NCBI RefSeq assembly: GCF_021390155.1
Contig: NZ_CP089985.1
Location: 2,491,001 to 2,555,000, forward strand
Direction of reading: 5' to 3'
DNA from: Pseudomonas sp. HN11
Lineage (GTDB): Bacteria; Pseudomonadota; Gammaproteobacteria; Pseudomonadales; Pseudomonadaceae
DNA: 64,000 nt
Below, one piece after another: positions 9,100 through 16,763 of this stretch (within the stretch, counting starts at the first letter, position 1; each line of letters opens with the position of its first letter). The notes below the pieces were generated by a model. It had not been told where the DNA came from, searched no databases, and saw only the letters and a list, made by a program, of their open reading frames with translations. The translations under genes and the position numbers were made by a program.

Positions 9100-10335
9100 T
9101 TAAATACGCACAAACTTGGACGGACGCGGTACGGCACGGGTGCACTTAGCCAGCGCCTGCTGCACATCCGCCAGCAGGTCGGCGATATCTTCCAGGCCCA
9201 CCGACAAGCGCACCAGCCCTTCGCTGATGCCATGTGCCGCCCGTTCCTGCGGGGTGTAGGTGGAATGGGTCATGCTTGCCGGATGCTGGGCCAGTGACTC
9301 GGCATCACCCAGGCTGACCGCACGGGTAAATAGCTTGAGCGCGTTCATAAAGCGCCGGCCTGCCTCGATGCCGCCCTTGAGCTCGAAGGCAATCATGCCG
9401 CCAGGCATTTTCATCTGCTGCGTTGCCAGTTCGTATTGTGGGAAAGAGCGCAAGCCCGGGTAAGTCACCCGTTCCACGGCCGGGTGCGCCTGTAAGGCCT
9501 CGGCCACCGCCTGGGCGTTGCTGCAATGACGGTCCATGCGCAGCGCCAGGGTCTTGAGGCCGCGCATCAACAGCGAGGCGTCCTGGGGCGACATTACTGC
9601 GCCGGTCAAGTCCTTGAGGCCTTGCAGGCGAATGCGCTGGGCCAGGGCCTGGCTGCTCACCGCGATGCCCGCCGTGATATCGCCGTGGCCGCTGAGGTAT
9701 TTGGTGGCCGAATGCACTACGACGTCGGCACCCAGGTCCAGCGGGCGTTGCAAGTAGGGCGTGCAGTAGGTGTTGTCGACCACCACGGTGACGTTCGGCC
9801 GTTGATGGGCGAGGGCGGCCACGGCGGCGATGTCCACCAGCTGCAGGGTAGGGTTGGCCGGGGTCTCGCAATAGATCATGCGGGTGGCAGGGCTGAGCGC
9901 GGCCTGCAGGGCCGCCAGGTCCGTGAGGTCGACATGCCGCACCTTGATGCCGAACTCGCCGATGCCATGGTGCAGCAGGGCGAAGGTGCAACCGTACAGG
10001 GTCTGGCTGACGATTACCTCATCGCCGGGGCGTAGCAGGGTCCAGAACGTCGCGGCGATTGCGCCCATGCCGGAGCTGAAGGCCACCGCTGCTTCGCCGT
10101 TTTCCAGGGTCGCCATGCGGGATTCCAAGAGTGCCAGCGTCGGGTTGGAGATACGCGTATAAAAGTGGCCGCTCGTCTCGCCGGCAAAACAGGCGGCGCC
10201 GTATTCGGCGGTTGGGAAAGCGAAGGTGGCGGACAGGTAAATCGGTGGGACGAGCGCGCCGTGATGATCCTTGGGGTCATAGCCGTGATGGATGGCACGG
10301 GTGGAAAAGCCGAATGTGTTGTGTTTATTGTTCAT
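9100..10335 (-). CDS. mdeA: Methionine gamma-lyase
   Basis: PLP enzyme of 411 residues that splits L-methionine into methanethiol, 2-oxobutyrate and ammonia. The sequence is very close to the P. putida enzyme as I remember it (FATRAIHHGYDP-like start, HFYTRISNPTLALLESRM). TLYGCTF places the family-specific Cys at residue 116, which separates methionine gamma-lyases from cystathionine lyases. The PLP lysine is K212 in HSATKYLSGHGD. A tail of about 13 extra residues (ending PRPSKFVRI) follows the usual C-terminus. It is divergent from an Lrp-type gene at 10459, the same arrangement as P. putida mdeA-mdeR. It would feed the sulfur genes further along. Confidence 0.95.
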   Translation of the reverse strand: MNNKHNTFGFSTRAIHHGYDPKDHHGALVPPIYLSATFAFPTAEYGAACFAGETSGHFYTRISNPTLALLESRMATLENGEAAVAFSSGMGAIAATFWTLLRPGDEVIVSQTLYGCTFALLHHGIGEFGIKVRHVDLTDLAALQAALSPATRMIYCETPANPTLQLVDIAAVAALAHQRPNVTVVVDNTYCTPYLQRPLDLGADVVVHSATKYLSGHGDITAGIAVSSQALAQRIRLQGLKDLTGAVMSPQDASLLMRGLKTLALRMDRHCSNAQAVAEALQAHPAVERVTYPGLRSFPQYELATQQMKMPGGMIAFELKGGIEAGRRFMNALKLFTRAVSLGDAESLAQHPASMTHSTYTPQERAAHGISEGLVRLSVGLEDIADLLADVQQALAKCTRAVPRPSKFVRI

Positions 10336-10407
10336 GTCGGACGCTCCTTATTTCCTACAATGCTATGCTCATAACCACAGATGAACTTTGCAATGTTTGC
10401 TGCTAAT

Positions 10408-10422
10408 TCCCACGTCTTGGGA
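10408..10422. promoter_or_regulatory. Candidate MdeR operator in the mdeA-mdeR divergent promoter
   Basis: Inverted repeat TCCCA-N5-TGGGA in the 123-base divergent gap, 37 bases before the mdeR start. Lrp-family proteins often bind imperfect palindromes of about this size between such gene pairs. The assignment is inferred from position only. Confidence 0.35.
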
Positions 10423-10458
10423 TGAAAAACCTCGAAAAACAACAATCAGAGGCATGTT

Positions 10459-10929
10459 ATGCCCGTCAGTCTCGACCGCACCGATAAAGCTCTTTTAAAC
10501 GCGTTGCAGGGCAATGCCCGGCTCACCGTGGCCGAGTTGGCCGACCGCGTCTCCCTGACCACCTCGCCGTGTTGGCGCCGGGTGCGCAACCTGGAGGAGA
10601 GTGGGGTGATCAGTGGGTATCAGGCGATTCTGTCGCCCAAGGCCCTGGGGTATGGGGTGACGGCGTTTGTCAGCATCATGATGGAGAGTCATACCCAGGA
10701 AATTGCGCGGGCGTTTGAACAGCGATTATTGGAGATTCCGGAGATTGTGGCGTGTCATAACGTGTCGGGGCGGTATGACTTTTTGTTGGAAGTGGTGGCT
10801 AGGGATCTGGAGTCGTTTGGGGAGTTTGCGCGGGAGGTGTTGCAGACGTTGCCTTGTGTTAAGGAGATTTATTCGAGTTTTTCTTATAAGTCGGTGAGGG
10901 CTTTGCGGGTGATTCCGTTGCCGGGGTGA
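10459..10929 (+). CDS. mdeR: Lrp/AsnC family regulator, probable MdeR
   Basis: Protein of 156 residues with an N-terminal winged helix (DKALLNALQGNARLTVAELA, then SPCWRRVRNLEESGVI) and a C-terminal RAM/AsnC ligand-binding domain. The length and layout are normal for the family. It is divergent from mdeA. In P. putida the equivalent gene, mdeR, activates mdeA, so the same role is inferred here. Codon use becomes strikingly G/T-rich in the second half of the gene, approaching the large repeat element that starts 17 bases after the stop. Confidence 0.88.
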   Translation: MPVSLDRTDKALLNALQGNARLTVAELADRVSLTTSPCWRRVRNLEESGVISGYQAILSPKALGYGVTAFVSIMMESHTQEIARAFEQRLLEIPEIVACHNVSGRYDFLLEVVARDLESFGEFAREVLQTLPCVKEIYSSFSYKSVRALRVIPLPG

Positions 10930-11083
10930 TTGGGGGGGGGGTGTGTACATATCCGTTGCTTCGGTAACGGCGGCTTATGGTTCCGCTCTTACAGCGGGTC
11001 ACTTTTGGAAGGACCCAAAAGTAACCAAAAGGTCCTCGCCCCAACACTCGGTGCCTCGCCTAGGCTCGGCATGCCCTCACTCC

Positions 11084-11172
11084 GGCTTGAATCCGTGGGC
11101 CGCCGCGATGGGCCATCCTTGGCCCAGCGCGGCTAACCCGGCGTCCTGCCGGGTTACCCACGGATTCAAGCC
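11084..11172. other. Y-shaped double-hairpin structure in element B
   Basis: The outer stem of 16 perfect pairs (11084-11099 with 11157-11172) encloses the same two inner hairpins as in element A. The outer-stem bases (CTTGAATCCGTGGG here, CTTTAGAGCGTGGG in A) differ between copies, and the partner strand changes to match. The longer inner stem has one mismatch here. Confidence 0.75.
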
Positions 11173-11206
11173 TGCGTTCGGCCAGCGTGTTTAACGGGGC
11201 GCCTCA

Positions 11207-11240
11207 GATCAAGATCAAGATCAAGATCAAAATCAAAAGC
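11207..11240. repeat. Short tandem GATCAA hexamers
   Basis: Four exact GATCAA units followed by degenerate AATCAA/AAGCAA units. Similar but less regular runs occur at the matching place in element A and, inverted, on the right side of both elements. Confidence 0.8.
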
Positions 11241-11676
11241 AAGAGCACGGCGGCCTAGTAGCCGACTTGAGTGATTAGATCAAAAGCAGATACGTGTATG
11301 AGCCGGCTTGCCGGCCCTAGAGTGGGCCGTTTTTGCTGTTGCCGTTGCTTCACACCACTCAAGCCGGCTGTCAGGCCGCTGTGCTCTTGTTTTTGATTTT
11401 GATCTTAGGCGGCCCCCCAAATCCCTGTCGGATTACGGGCATACCGAGCCTAGGCGAGGTACCGAGTGTTGGGGCAAGAGCCCTTTTGGTTACTTTTGGG
11501 GCTCTTTTCCAAAAGTGACCCGCCGTAAGGGCGGAACCAATACCCGCCATCACCCAAATAACGGATATGTACTCAACAAAGCACGCCCCCCCGATACAGC
11601 ACGTACATCCAATTTTCCCCACCCCAACCCCCGCAAACTCCCTCATCGCTGAAACATCAAGGCAGAGGGACACCCC

Positions 11677-12267
11677 ATGGACCCAGCAACAAAACCAGGC
11701 GCTGACGAGGTCGTCACCCTGGTGGTCAAACACCTGATCAAGCAAGGCCGTGAAGCCGACTACGAAGCCTGGCTACGCCGCATCGTCACCATCGCCGGCG
11801 CACGCCCAGGCCATCTCGGTGTCGATGTAGTCCGCGGCAAGCAAGGCAACCTGGCCCTGTTCACTTGCGTATTACGCTACCGCTCCACCGACGACCTGAA
11901 AACCTGGCTCGACTCCCCCGAGCGCAAGTCCCTGATCGCCGAAGCCACCCCGATGCTCGCCGACGGCGACAACACCGAAATCGGCGCGGTCAACGAATTC
12001 TGGTTCCGCCCCGAAACTGAAAACGCTGCCAAACCGCCACGCTGGAAGCAGGCAGTGGTCACCCTGTTTGTAATCCTGCCGCTGACCCTGCTGGTGCCTA
12101 TCGTGTGGGGCCCGGTACTGCGGCTGCACCCGTTTCTCTCCAACTACGTGGTCGCCACCTTTCTGGTGACCCTGACCATCGTGGTGCTGGTGGTCTACCT
12201 GCTGATGCCGGCGGCCACCCGCCTATTCGCTCCCTGGCTTGAAGCCTCTGCAAAGGAAACCCTATGA
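11677..12267 (+). CDS. ABM-domain membrane protein
   Basis: Protein of 196 residues. The first ~110 residues resemble a dimeric alpha-beta barrel of the antibiotic biosynthesis monooxygenase (ABM) family (VVKHLIKQGREADYEAWLRR, then GHLGVDVVRG). Two hydrophobic segments follow (about 127-147 and 155-180), so the barrel would be tethered to the inner membrane with the membrane part at the C-terminus. Its stop overlaps the next gene's start by four bases (ATGA), indicating translational coupling with an amidohydrolase. Catalytic activity is not shown by the sequence; many such domains are not true oxygenases. The 5' end is markedly C-rich, next to repeat element B. Confidence 0.75.
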   Translation: MDPATKPGADEVVTLVVKHLIKQGREADYEAWLRRIVTIAGARPGHLGVDVVRGKQGNLALFTCVLRYRSTDDLKTWLDSPERKSLIAEATPMLADGDNTEIGAVNEFWFRPETENAAKPPRWKQAVVTLFVILPLTLLVPIVWGPVLRLHPFLSNYVVATFLVTLTIVVLVVYLLMPAATRLFAPWLEASAKETL

Positions 12268-14102
12268 ACGCCGACCTGATTCTGTTCAATGGCCAGTTCC
12301 ACACCGTGGACCGTGAAAACCCCCGCGCCACAGCCGTCGCCATTCGCGAGGGGCGCTTTGTCGCTGTGGGCACCGACGGTGAAGCCATGGCTTTGCGTGG
12401 CAGTGGTACCCAGGTCATCGACCTCAAGGGCCGCACCGTCATCCCCGGCCTCAATGACTCGCACCTGCACCTGATCCGTGGCGGGCTGAACTACAACCTC
12501 GAACTACGCTGGGAAGGCGTGCCTTCCCTGGCCGATGCCCTGCGCATGCTCAAGGACCAGGCCGACCGTACGCCTACCCCGCAATGGGTACGCGTGGTCG
12601 GCGGCTGGAACGAATTCCAGTTCGCCGAAAAACGCATGCCCACTCTGGAAGAGTTGAACCAGGCCGCACCTGACACCCCGGTGTTCGTGCTGCACCTGTA
12701 CGACCGCGCCTTGCTCAACCGCGCCGCCCTGCGTGTGGCGGGCTACACCAAGGACACGCCTAACCCGCCGGGCGGCGAGATTGTGCGGGACAGCAATGGC
12801 AACCCGACCGGCATGCTGGTGGCGCGACCGAACGCGATGATCCTGTATTCGACGCTCGCCAAAGGCCCGAAACTGCCTCTGGAATACCAGGTCAACTCCA
12901 CCCGCCAGTTCATGCGTGAACTCAACCGCCTGGGCCTCACCAGCGCCATCGATGCCGGCGGTGGTTTCCAGAACTACCCCGATGACTACGCGGTGATCGA
13001 GCAACTGGCCAAGGACGAACAGCTGACGGTGCGTATCGCCTACAACCTGTTCACCCAGAAGCCCAAGGAAGAACTCAGCGACTTCAAGAACTGGACCGGC
13101 AGCGTCACCCTGCATCAGGGCGATGACTACCTGCGCCACAACGGTGCGGGCGAGATGCTGGTGTTCTCGGCGGCGGACTTCGAGGACTTCCTTGAGCCGC
13201 GCCCGGACCTGCCGTTGACCATGGAGCAGGAGCTGGAACCGGTGGTGCGTCACCTGGTGGAACAGCGTTGGCCGTTCCGCCTGCATGCCACCTATGACGA
13301 GTCCATCTCGCGCATGCTGGACGTGTTTGAGAAGGTCAACCGCGACATTCCGTTCAATGGTCTGCCGTGGTTCTTCGATCATGCCGAAACCATCACCCCG
13401 AAAAACATCGAGCGTGTGCGGGCGCTTGGTGGGGGTATTGCGATCCAGGACCGCATGGCGTTCCAGGGTGAATACTTTGTCGAGCGTTACGGTGCCAAGG
13501 CCGCCGAAGCCACGCCGCCGATCAAGCGCATGCTCGCTGAAGGCGTGCCGGTCGGCGCGGGCACCGATGCCACGCGGGTGTCGAGCTATAACCCTTGGAC
13601 TTCCCTGTACTGGATGGTCAGCGGCCGCACCGTCGGTGGTCTGGAACTGCATGCTGAAGGTTTGCCGCGCCTTACCGCGCTGGAGCTGTTTACCCATGGC
13701 AGCGCCTGGTTCTCGTCCGAGCAGGGCAAGAAGGGCCAGATCAAGGTCGGCCAACTGGCGGACGTGGCGGCACTGTCGGCGGACTTTTTCAGTGTCGATG
13801 AAGAAGCCATCAAATGGATCGAGTCGGTCCTCACCGTTGTCGGCGGCAAGGTGGTCTACGGCGCCGGCGATTTCGAAGATTTTGCCCCGCCCCGCGTGCC
13901 CGTGCTGCCGGACTGGTCGCCGGTGGTCAAGGTGCCAGGTCACTGGCGCCCAAGTTCGCCTTTGCAAGCTCAGGTTCATCAATGCAGCGGCCCCTGCGGC
14001 GTGCATTCCCACAGCCATGAAAAAGCACGCCTTTCCAGCGTGCCGGTCAGCGACTTCCAGGGTTTCTGGGGTGCGTTTGGCTGTTCGTGCTTTGCCTTCT
14101 GA
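12264..14102 (+). CDS. YtcJ-like amidohydrolase (amidohydrolase family 3)
   Basis: Protein of 612 residues with the metal-dependent amidohydrolase layout. It has a short N-terminal beta segment (LILFNGQFHTVD), the metal motif DSHLHL near residue 70, a later FDHAE, and a Asp in GAGTDATRV. Substrate is unknown; the family splits amide or similar bonds. It is coupled to the ABM membrane protein upstream, and the YcaC-like hydrolase starts 23 bases downstream, so the three probably form one operon. The C-terminal ~40 residues are unusual. They contain CSGPCGVHSHSHEK (about 574-587) and end in CSCFAF, which looks like an added metal- or thiol-binding tail. There is no signal peptide. Confidence 0.85.
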   Translation: MNADLILFNGQFHTVDRENPRATAVAIREGRFVAVGTDGEAMALRGSGTQVIDLKGRTVIPGLNDSHLHLIRGGLNYNLELRWEGVPSLADALRMLKDQADRTPTPQWVRVVGGWNEFQFAEKRMPTLEELNQAAPDTPVFVLHLYDRALLNRAALRVAGYTKDTPNPPGGEIVRDSNGNPTGMLVARPNAMILYSTLAKGPKLPLEYQVNSTRQFMRELNRLGLTSAIDAGGGFQNYPDDYAVIEQLAKDEQLTVRIAYNLFTQKPKEELSDFKNWTGSVTLHQGDDYLRHNGAGEMLVFSAADFEDFLEPRPDLPLTMEQELEPVVRHLVEQRWPFRLHATYDESISRMLDVFEKVNRDIPFNGLPWFFDHAETITPKNIERVRALGGGIAIQDRMAFQGEYFVERYGAKAAEATPPIKRMLAEGVPVGAGTDATRVSSYNPWTSLYWMVSGRTVGGLELHAEGLPRLTALELFTHGSAWFSSEQGKKGQIKVGQLADVAALSADFFSVDEEAIKWIESVLTVVGGKVVYGAGDFEDFAPPRVPVLPDWSPVVKVPGHWRPSSPLQAQVHQCSGPCGVHSHSHEKARLSSVPVSDFQGFWGAFGCSCFAF

Positions 14103-14125
14103 TCAAACCCCAAAGGAGTTACCCC

Positions 14126-14743
14126 ATGACTTACTCGCGCTTGAACAAAGATGATGCCGTTGTCCTGCTGGTCGATCACCAGACCGGCCTGATTTCCCTG
14201 GTCCAGGATTTCTCCCCAAACGAATTCAAGAACAACGTGCTGGCCCTGGCTGACGTCGCCAAGTTCTTCAACCTGCCGACCATCCTGACCACCAGTTTTG
14301 AAAGCGGCCCTAATGGCCCGCTGGTTCCAGAGCTCAAAGCCCTGTTCCCGGACGCGCCGTACATCGCCCGCCCTGGTCAGATCAACGCCTGGGACAACGA
14401 GGACTTCGTCAAGGCCGTCAAGGCGACCGGCCGCAAGCAGATCATCATTGCTGGCGTGGTAACGGACGTGTGCGTAGCGTTCCCAACCCTGTGCGCACTC
14501 GCCGAGGGCTTTGAGGTGTTCGTGGTCACCGACGCCTCCGGTACCTTCAACGAAACCGTGCAACAAGCCGCGTGGGCCCGTATGACCGCCGCCGGTGCGC
14601 AATTGGTGAACTGGTTCGCCGTCGCCTGCGAGCTGCAAGTTGACTGGCGCAACGACATGGAAGGCCTGGCCAACCTGCTGTCGCCGCGCATTCCCAACTA
14701 CCGCAACCTGATGAACAGCTACTCGGCGTTCACCGCCAAGTAA
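14126..14743 (+). CDS. ycaC: Isochorismatase-family hydrolase, YcaC-like
   Basis: Protein of 205 residues, strongly similar to E. coli YcaC as remembered (VVLLVDHQTGLISLVQDF, LPTILTTSFESGPNGPLVPE, RPGQINAWDNEDFVKAVKAT). The catalytic Asp17 and Cys116 (GVVTDVCVAF) are present. The true substrate of YcaC is not established. The ATG at 14126 has AAAGGAG nine bases upstream; an upstream in-frame start would overlap the amidohydrolase and has no good ribosome site. It is the third gene of the ABM-amidohydrolase-hydrolase operon, and a REPIN follows the stop. Confidence 0.9.
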   Translation: MTYSRLNKDDAVVLLVDHQTGLISLVQDFSPNEFKNNVLALADVAKFFNLPTILTTSFESGPNGPLVPELKALFPDAPYIARPGQINAWDNEDFVKAVKATGRKQIIIAGVVTDVCVAFPTLCALAEGFEVFVVTDASGTFNETVQQAAWARMTAAGAQLVNWFAVACELQVDWRNDMEGLANLLSPRIPNYRNLMNSYSAFTAK

Positions 14744-14771
14744 CCGGTTCTCAAGCACACCGCAATACCCC

Positions 14772-14863
14772 GTGGGAGCGGGCTTGCTCGCGAATTCGGA
14801 GTGTCAGTCGGCAGATTAGTTGACTGGTCCACCGCATTCGCGAGCAAGCTCGCTCCCACATTT
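14772..14863. repeat. REPIN (paired inverted REP sequences)
   Basis: GTGGGAGCGGGCTTGCTCGCG and its inverted partner CGCGAGCAAGCTCGCTCCCAC, separated by about 45 bases, between the ycaC-like gene and a LysR gene. Confidence 0.85.
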
Positions 14864-14923
14864 GATTTGTGGTGTTGCGACCATCCGGTTATAAAACAGT
14901 CCATCGTCCACCGAGAAGCGACA

Positions 14924-15805
14924 ATGAACCCCTTCGAAGACATGCGCCTGTTCTGCCAGGTCATGGAGTCCGGCAGTTTCACCGCTGCCGCCGAGCAACT
15001 GGGGCTGTCCAAGCAGTTCGTCAGTCGCCGCCTGATCCAGTTGGAAGACCGCCTGGGCGTGCGCTTGCTCAATCGCTCCACCCGTCGTCTGGATGTCACG
15101 CCACTCGGCCAGAGCTATTACGAGTCCGCCTTGCGCCTGCTGGGTGAGGTCGAGCAAGTGGAGCAAGGCATCGCAGGCCAGAACAGCGAGCCACGCGGCA
15201 CTATTCGTCTCAGCGCACCGTTGTCGTTTGCCATGGCGCATTTGGGCTGTCTGTTGCCACTGTTCCTGCAGCGCCATCCCCAGGTATCGGTGGAGGTCGA
15301 TCTGAGTGACCGCCCCGTGGACTTGATCGGCGAAGGCTATGACCTGGTGCTGCGCATCGGCACCCTGGAAGATTCCACCCTGATTGCCCGCCGTATTGCC
15401 AGCATCCCTCGGGTGTACTGTGCCAGCCCCGCGTATCTGGCCCTGCGCGGTACGCCGCAAAAGCCGGAAGACCTCGCCGAACACGATTGTCTGCCCTACG
15501 GCCATGGCCGCCAAGTGCAGTGGCGTTTCAAAGGTAAGTTGCAGGCGCTGAATGTGAGTGGGCGCATGCGCGTGAACAATGGCGACTTGCTGCGCGACAC
15601 CGCCGTTGCAGGCTTGGGTGTGACCTACCTGCCGACCTTTATCGTCGGCGATGCGTTGAAGGACGGCCGCCTGGTCACTGTCTTGGACGAGTTCGCCCCC
15701 GAGGCATTGACGCTGTCGGCGGTGTATCCGCAACACCGGCAAAGCTCGCGGCCGGTGCAGGCGCTGGTGGAGTTTTTGCGCGAACGCCTGGCGAGTGGTT
15801 GCTGA
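14924..15805 (+). CDS. LysR-family transcriptional regulator
   Basis: Protein of 293 residues with an N-terminal LysR helix-turn-helix (DMRLFCQVMESGSFTAAAEQ, then QFVSRRLIQLEDRLGVRLLN) and a LysR substrate domain. The ATG at 14924 is chosen because the family normally starts just before this helix; the longer in-frame reading runs into the REPIN. It resembles the PecT/DmlR-type subgroup. Its target cannot be read: upstream lies the ycaC-like operon on the same strand, and it converges with the frameshifted dehydrogenase gene 14 bases downstream. Confidence 0.88.
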   Translation: MNPFEDMRLFCQVMESGSFTAAAEQLGLSKQFVSRRLIQLEDRLGVRLLNRSTRRLDVTPLGQSYYESALRLLGEVEQVEQGIAGQNSEPRGTIRLSAPLSFAMAHLGCLLPLFLQRHPQVSVEVDLSDRPVDLIGEGYDLVLRIGTLEDSTLIARRIASIPRVYCASPAYLALRGTPQKPEDLAEHDCLPYGHGRQVQWRFKGKLQALNVSGRMRVNNGDLLRDTAVAGLGVTYLPTFIVGDALKDGRLVTVLDEFAPEALTLSAVYPQHRQSSRPVQALVEFLRERLASGC

Positions 15806-15819
15806 TCTTGCGCGCCCCA

Positions 15820-16763
15820 TCAGGGATTGGCGAGGTTGGCAAGTTCCAGGCCGGAAACGTAGCGCCCCAGATTCGCCAAAAACGTATCGGCAATCTCCTC
15901 CTTGCTGTTGGTCGAAATCGCCGACGTATGCGGTGACAACCTCACCCTCGGATGGGTATACAACGGATGTCCATCGGCAAGGGTTCCGGCTCGGTCACAT
16001 CCAGCGATGCCAATCCAATCTGGCCGTTATCCAGCGCATCCAGTAGCGCCTCCTGATCGAGCAACCCACCCCGCGCGATGTTGATCAGGTGCAGACCCGG
16101 TTTGGCGCTGCCCAGTACATCACGGTTGATGATCAGCCGCGTGGACTCGGTCAGCGGTGCCGCCACCACCAAGTGATCGGCGCGGGCGAACAGGTCGTGG
16201 ATATCCTTGGCGGCTTCCACGCCCGTGCTCAATGGTGCTCGGCTTTGGCGCAGCGCTATCACCTTGATCCCCAGGGCCTGGGCTTTTTGCGCGAGGCGTT
16301 CGCCAATCGCACCAAACCCCAGGATGCCCAACGTGGTGCCCTTCAGCGGGCGCAACGCGGTGAAATGCCACTGCGAATCCTTCACCCAGATGTCTGGCAA
16401 ATGCTTGGCGGCGGCAAAGATCGCGGCCAAGGCAAACTCGGCCAGGTTGTCGGCTGCACTGCCACGGGACGTGGTCACCTGCGGTCCGTTGAACAGCCAC
16501 TGCGGGTAAAAATCGATGCCCGATGACACCAGGTGTACCCATTGCGTACCGTAGGGCCATCCCGGTGGCGGGGTGTCCGGCGCGGTGTAGCCGCGCACAT
16601 TGATCGGGCGCAGCAACAGGATATTCGCCTGGGGCGGCAGGTCGCTCGGCACGCCGACGGGCACGCCGATCACCTGGGCTTCGGGGTGGATCGACGCCAG
16701 GCGTTGACGGATCACCTCGTTGAACGCTTCATCCAGCTGGCTGGCGATAATCACCTGACTCAT
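15820..16763 (-). pseudogene. D-2-hydroxyacid dehydrogenase, frameshifted near C-terminus
   Basis: NAD-dependent D-isomer 2-hydroxyacid dehydrogenase. Visible parts are the dinucleotide motif GILGFGAIGERLA, the Arg motif NIARGGLLDQEAL and the Glu region DVTEPEPLP. The frame then ends early at 15942. The expected C-terminal sequence continues in another frame (DGHPLYTHPRVRLSP, HTSA with the catalytic His, to LANLANP and a stop at 15820). A single lost base near 15974-15979, probably one C of CCC, explains this. The start at 16763 (MSQVII) overlaps the upstream acyl-CoA-dehydrogenase gene by four bases. As read, the product lacks the catalytic His and is probably inactive, unless the base is a sequencing error. 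It is the last gene of the sulfur operon. Confidence 0.85.

Larger units (their letters stand above)
10946..11571. repeat. Large inverted-repeat element, copy B
   Basis: This fills the gap between mdeR and the ABM gene, with no credible gene inside. It has the same perfect 12-bp termini as copy A (TACATATCCGTT and AACGGATATGTA). The arms again share the GTCACTTTTGG, AAAGTAACCAAAAGG and CTCGCCTAGGCTCGG blocks. The left arm carries the double-hairpin structure and the centre has GATCAA hexamer runs. Copies A and B differ most in the outer stem and in the central spacer; only copy A has a REP inside. Confidence 0.85.

Noticed and set aside
11308..11652. 114-codon frame in repeat element B
   Set aside because: Repeat sequence only; it has no ribosome site, and the same bases occur in element A in the other orientation.
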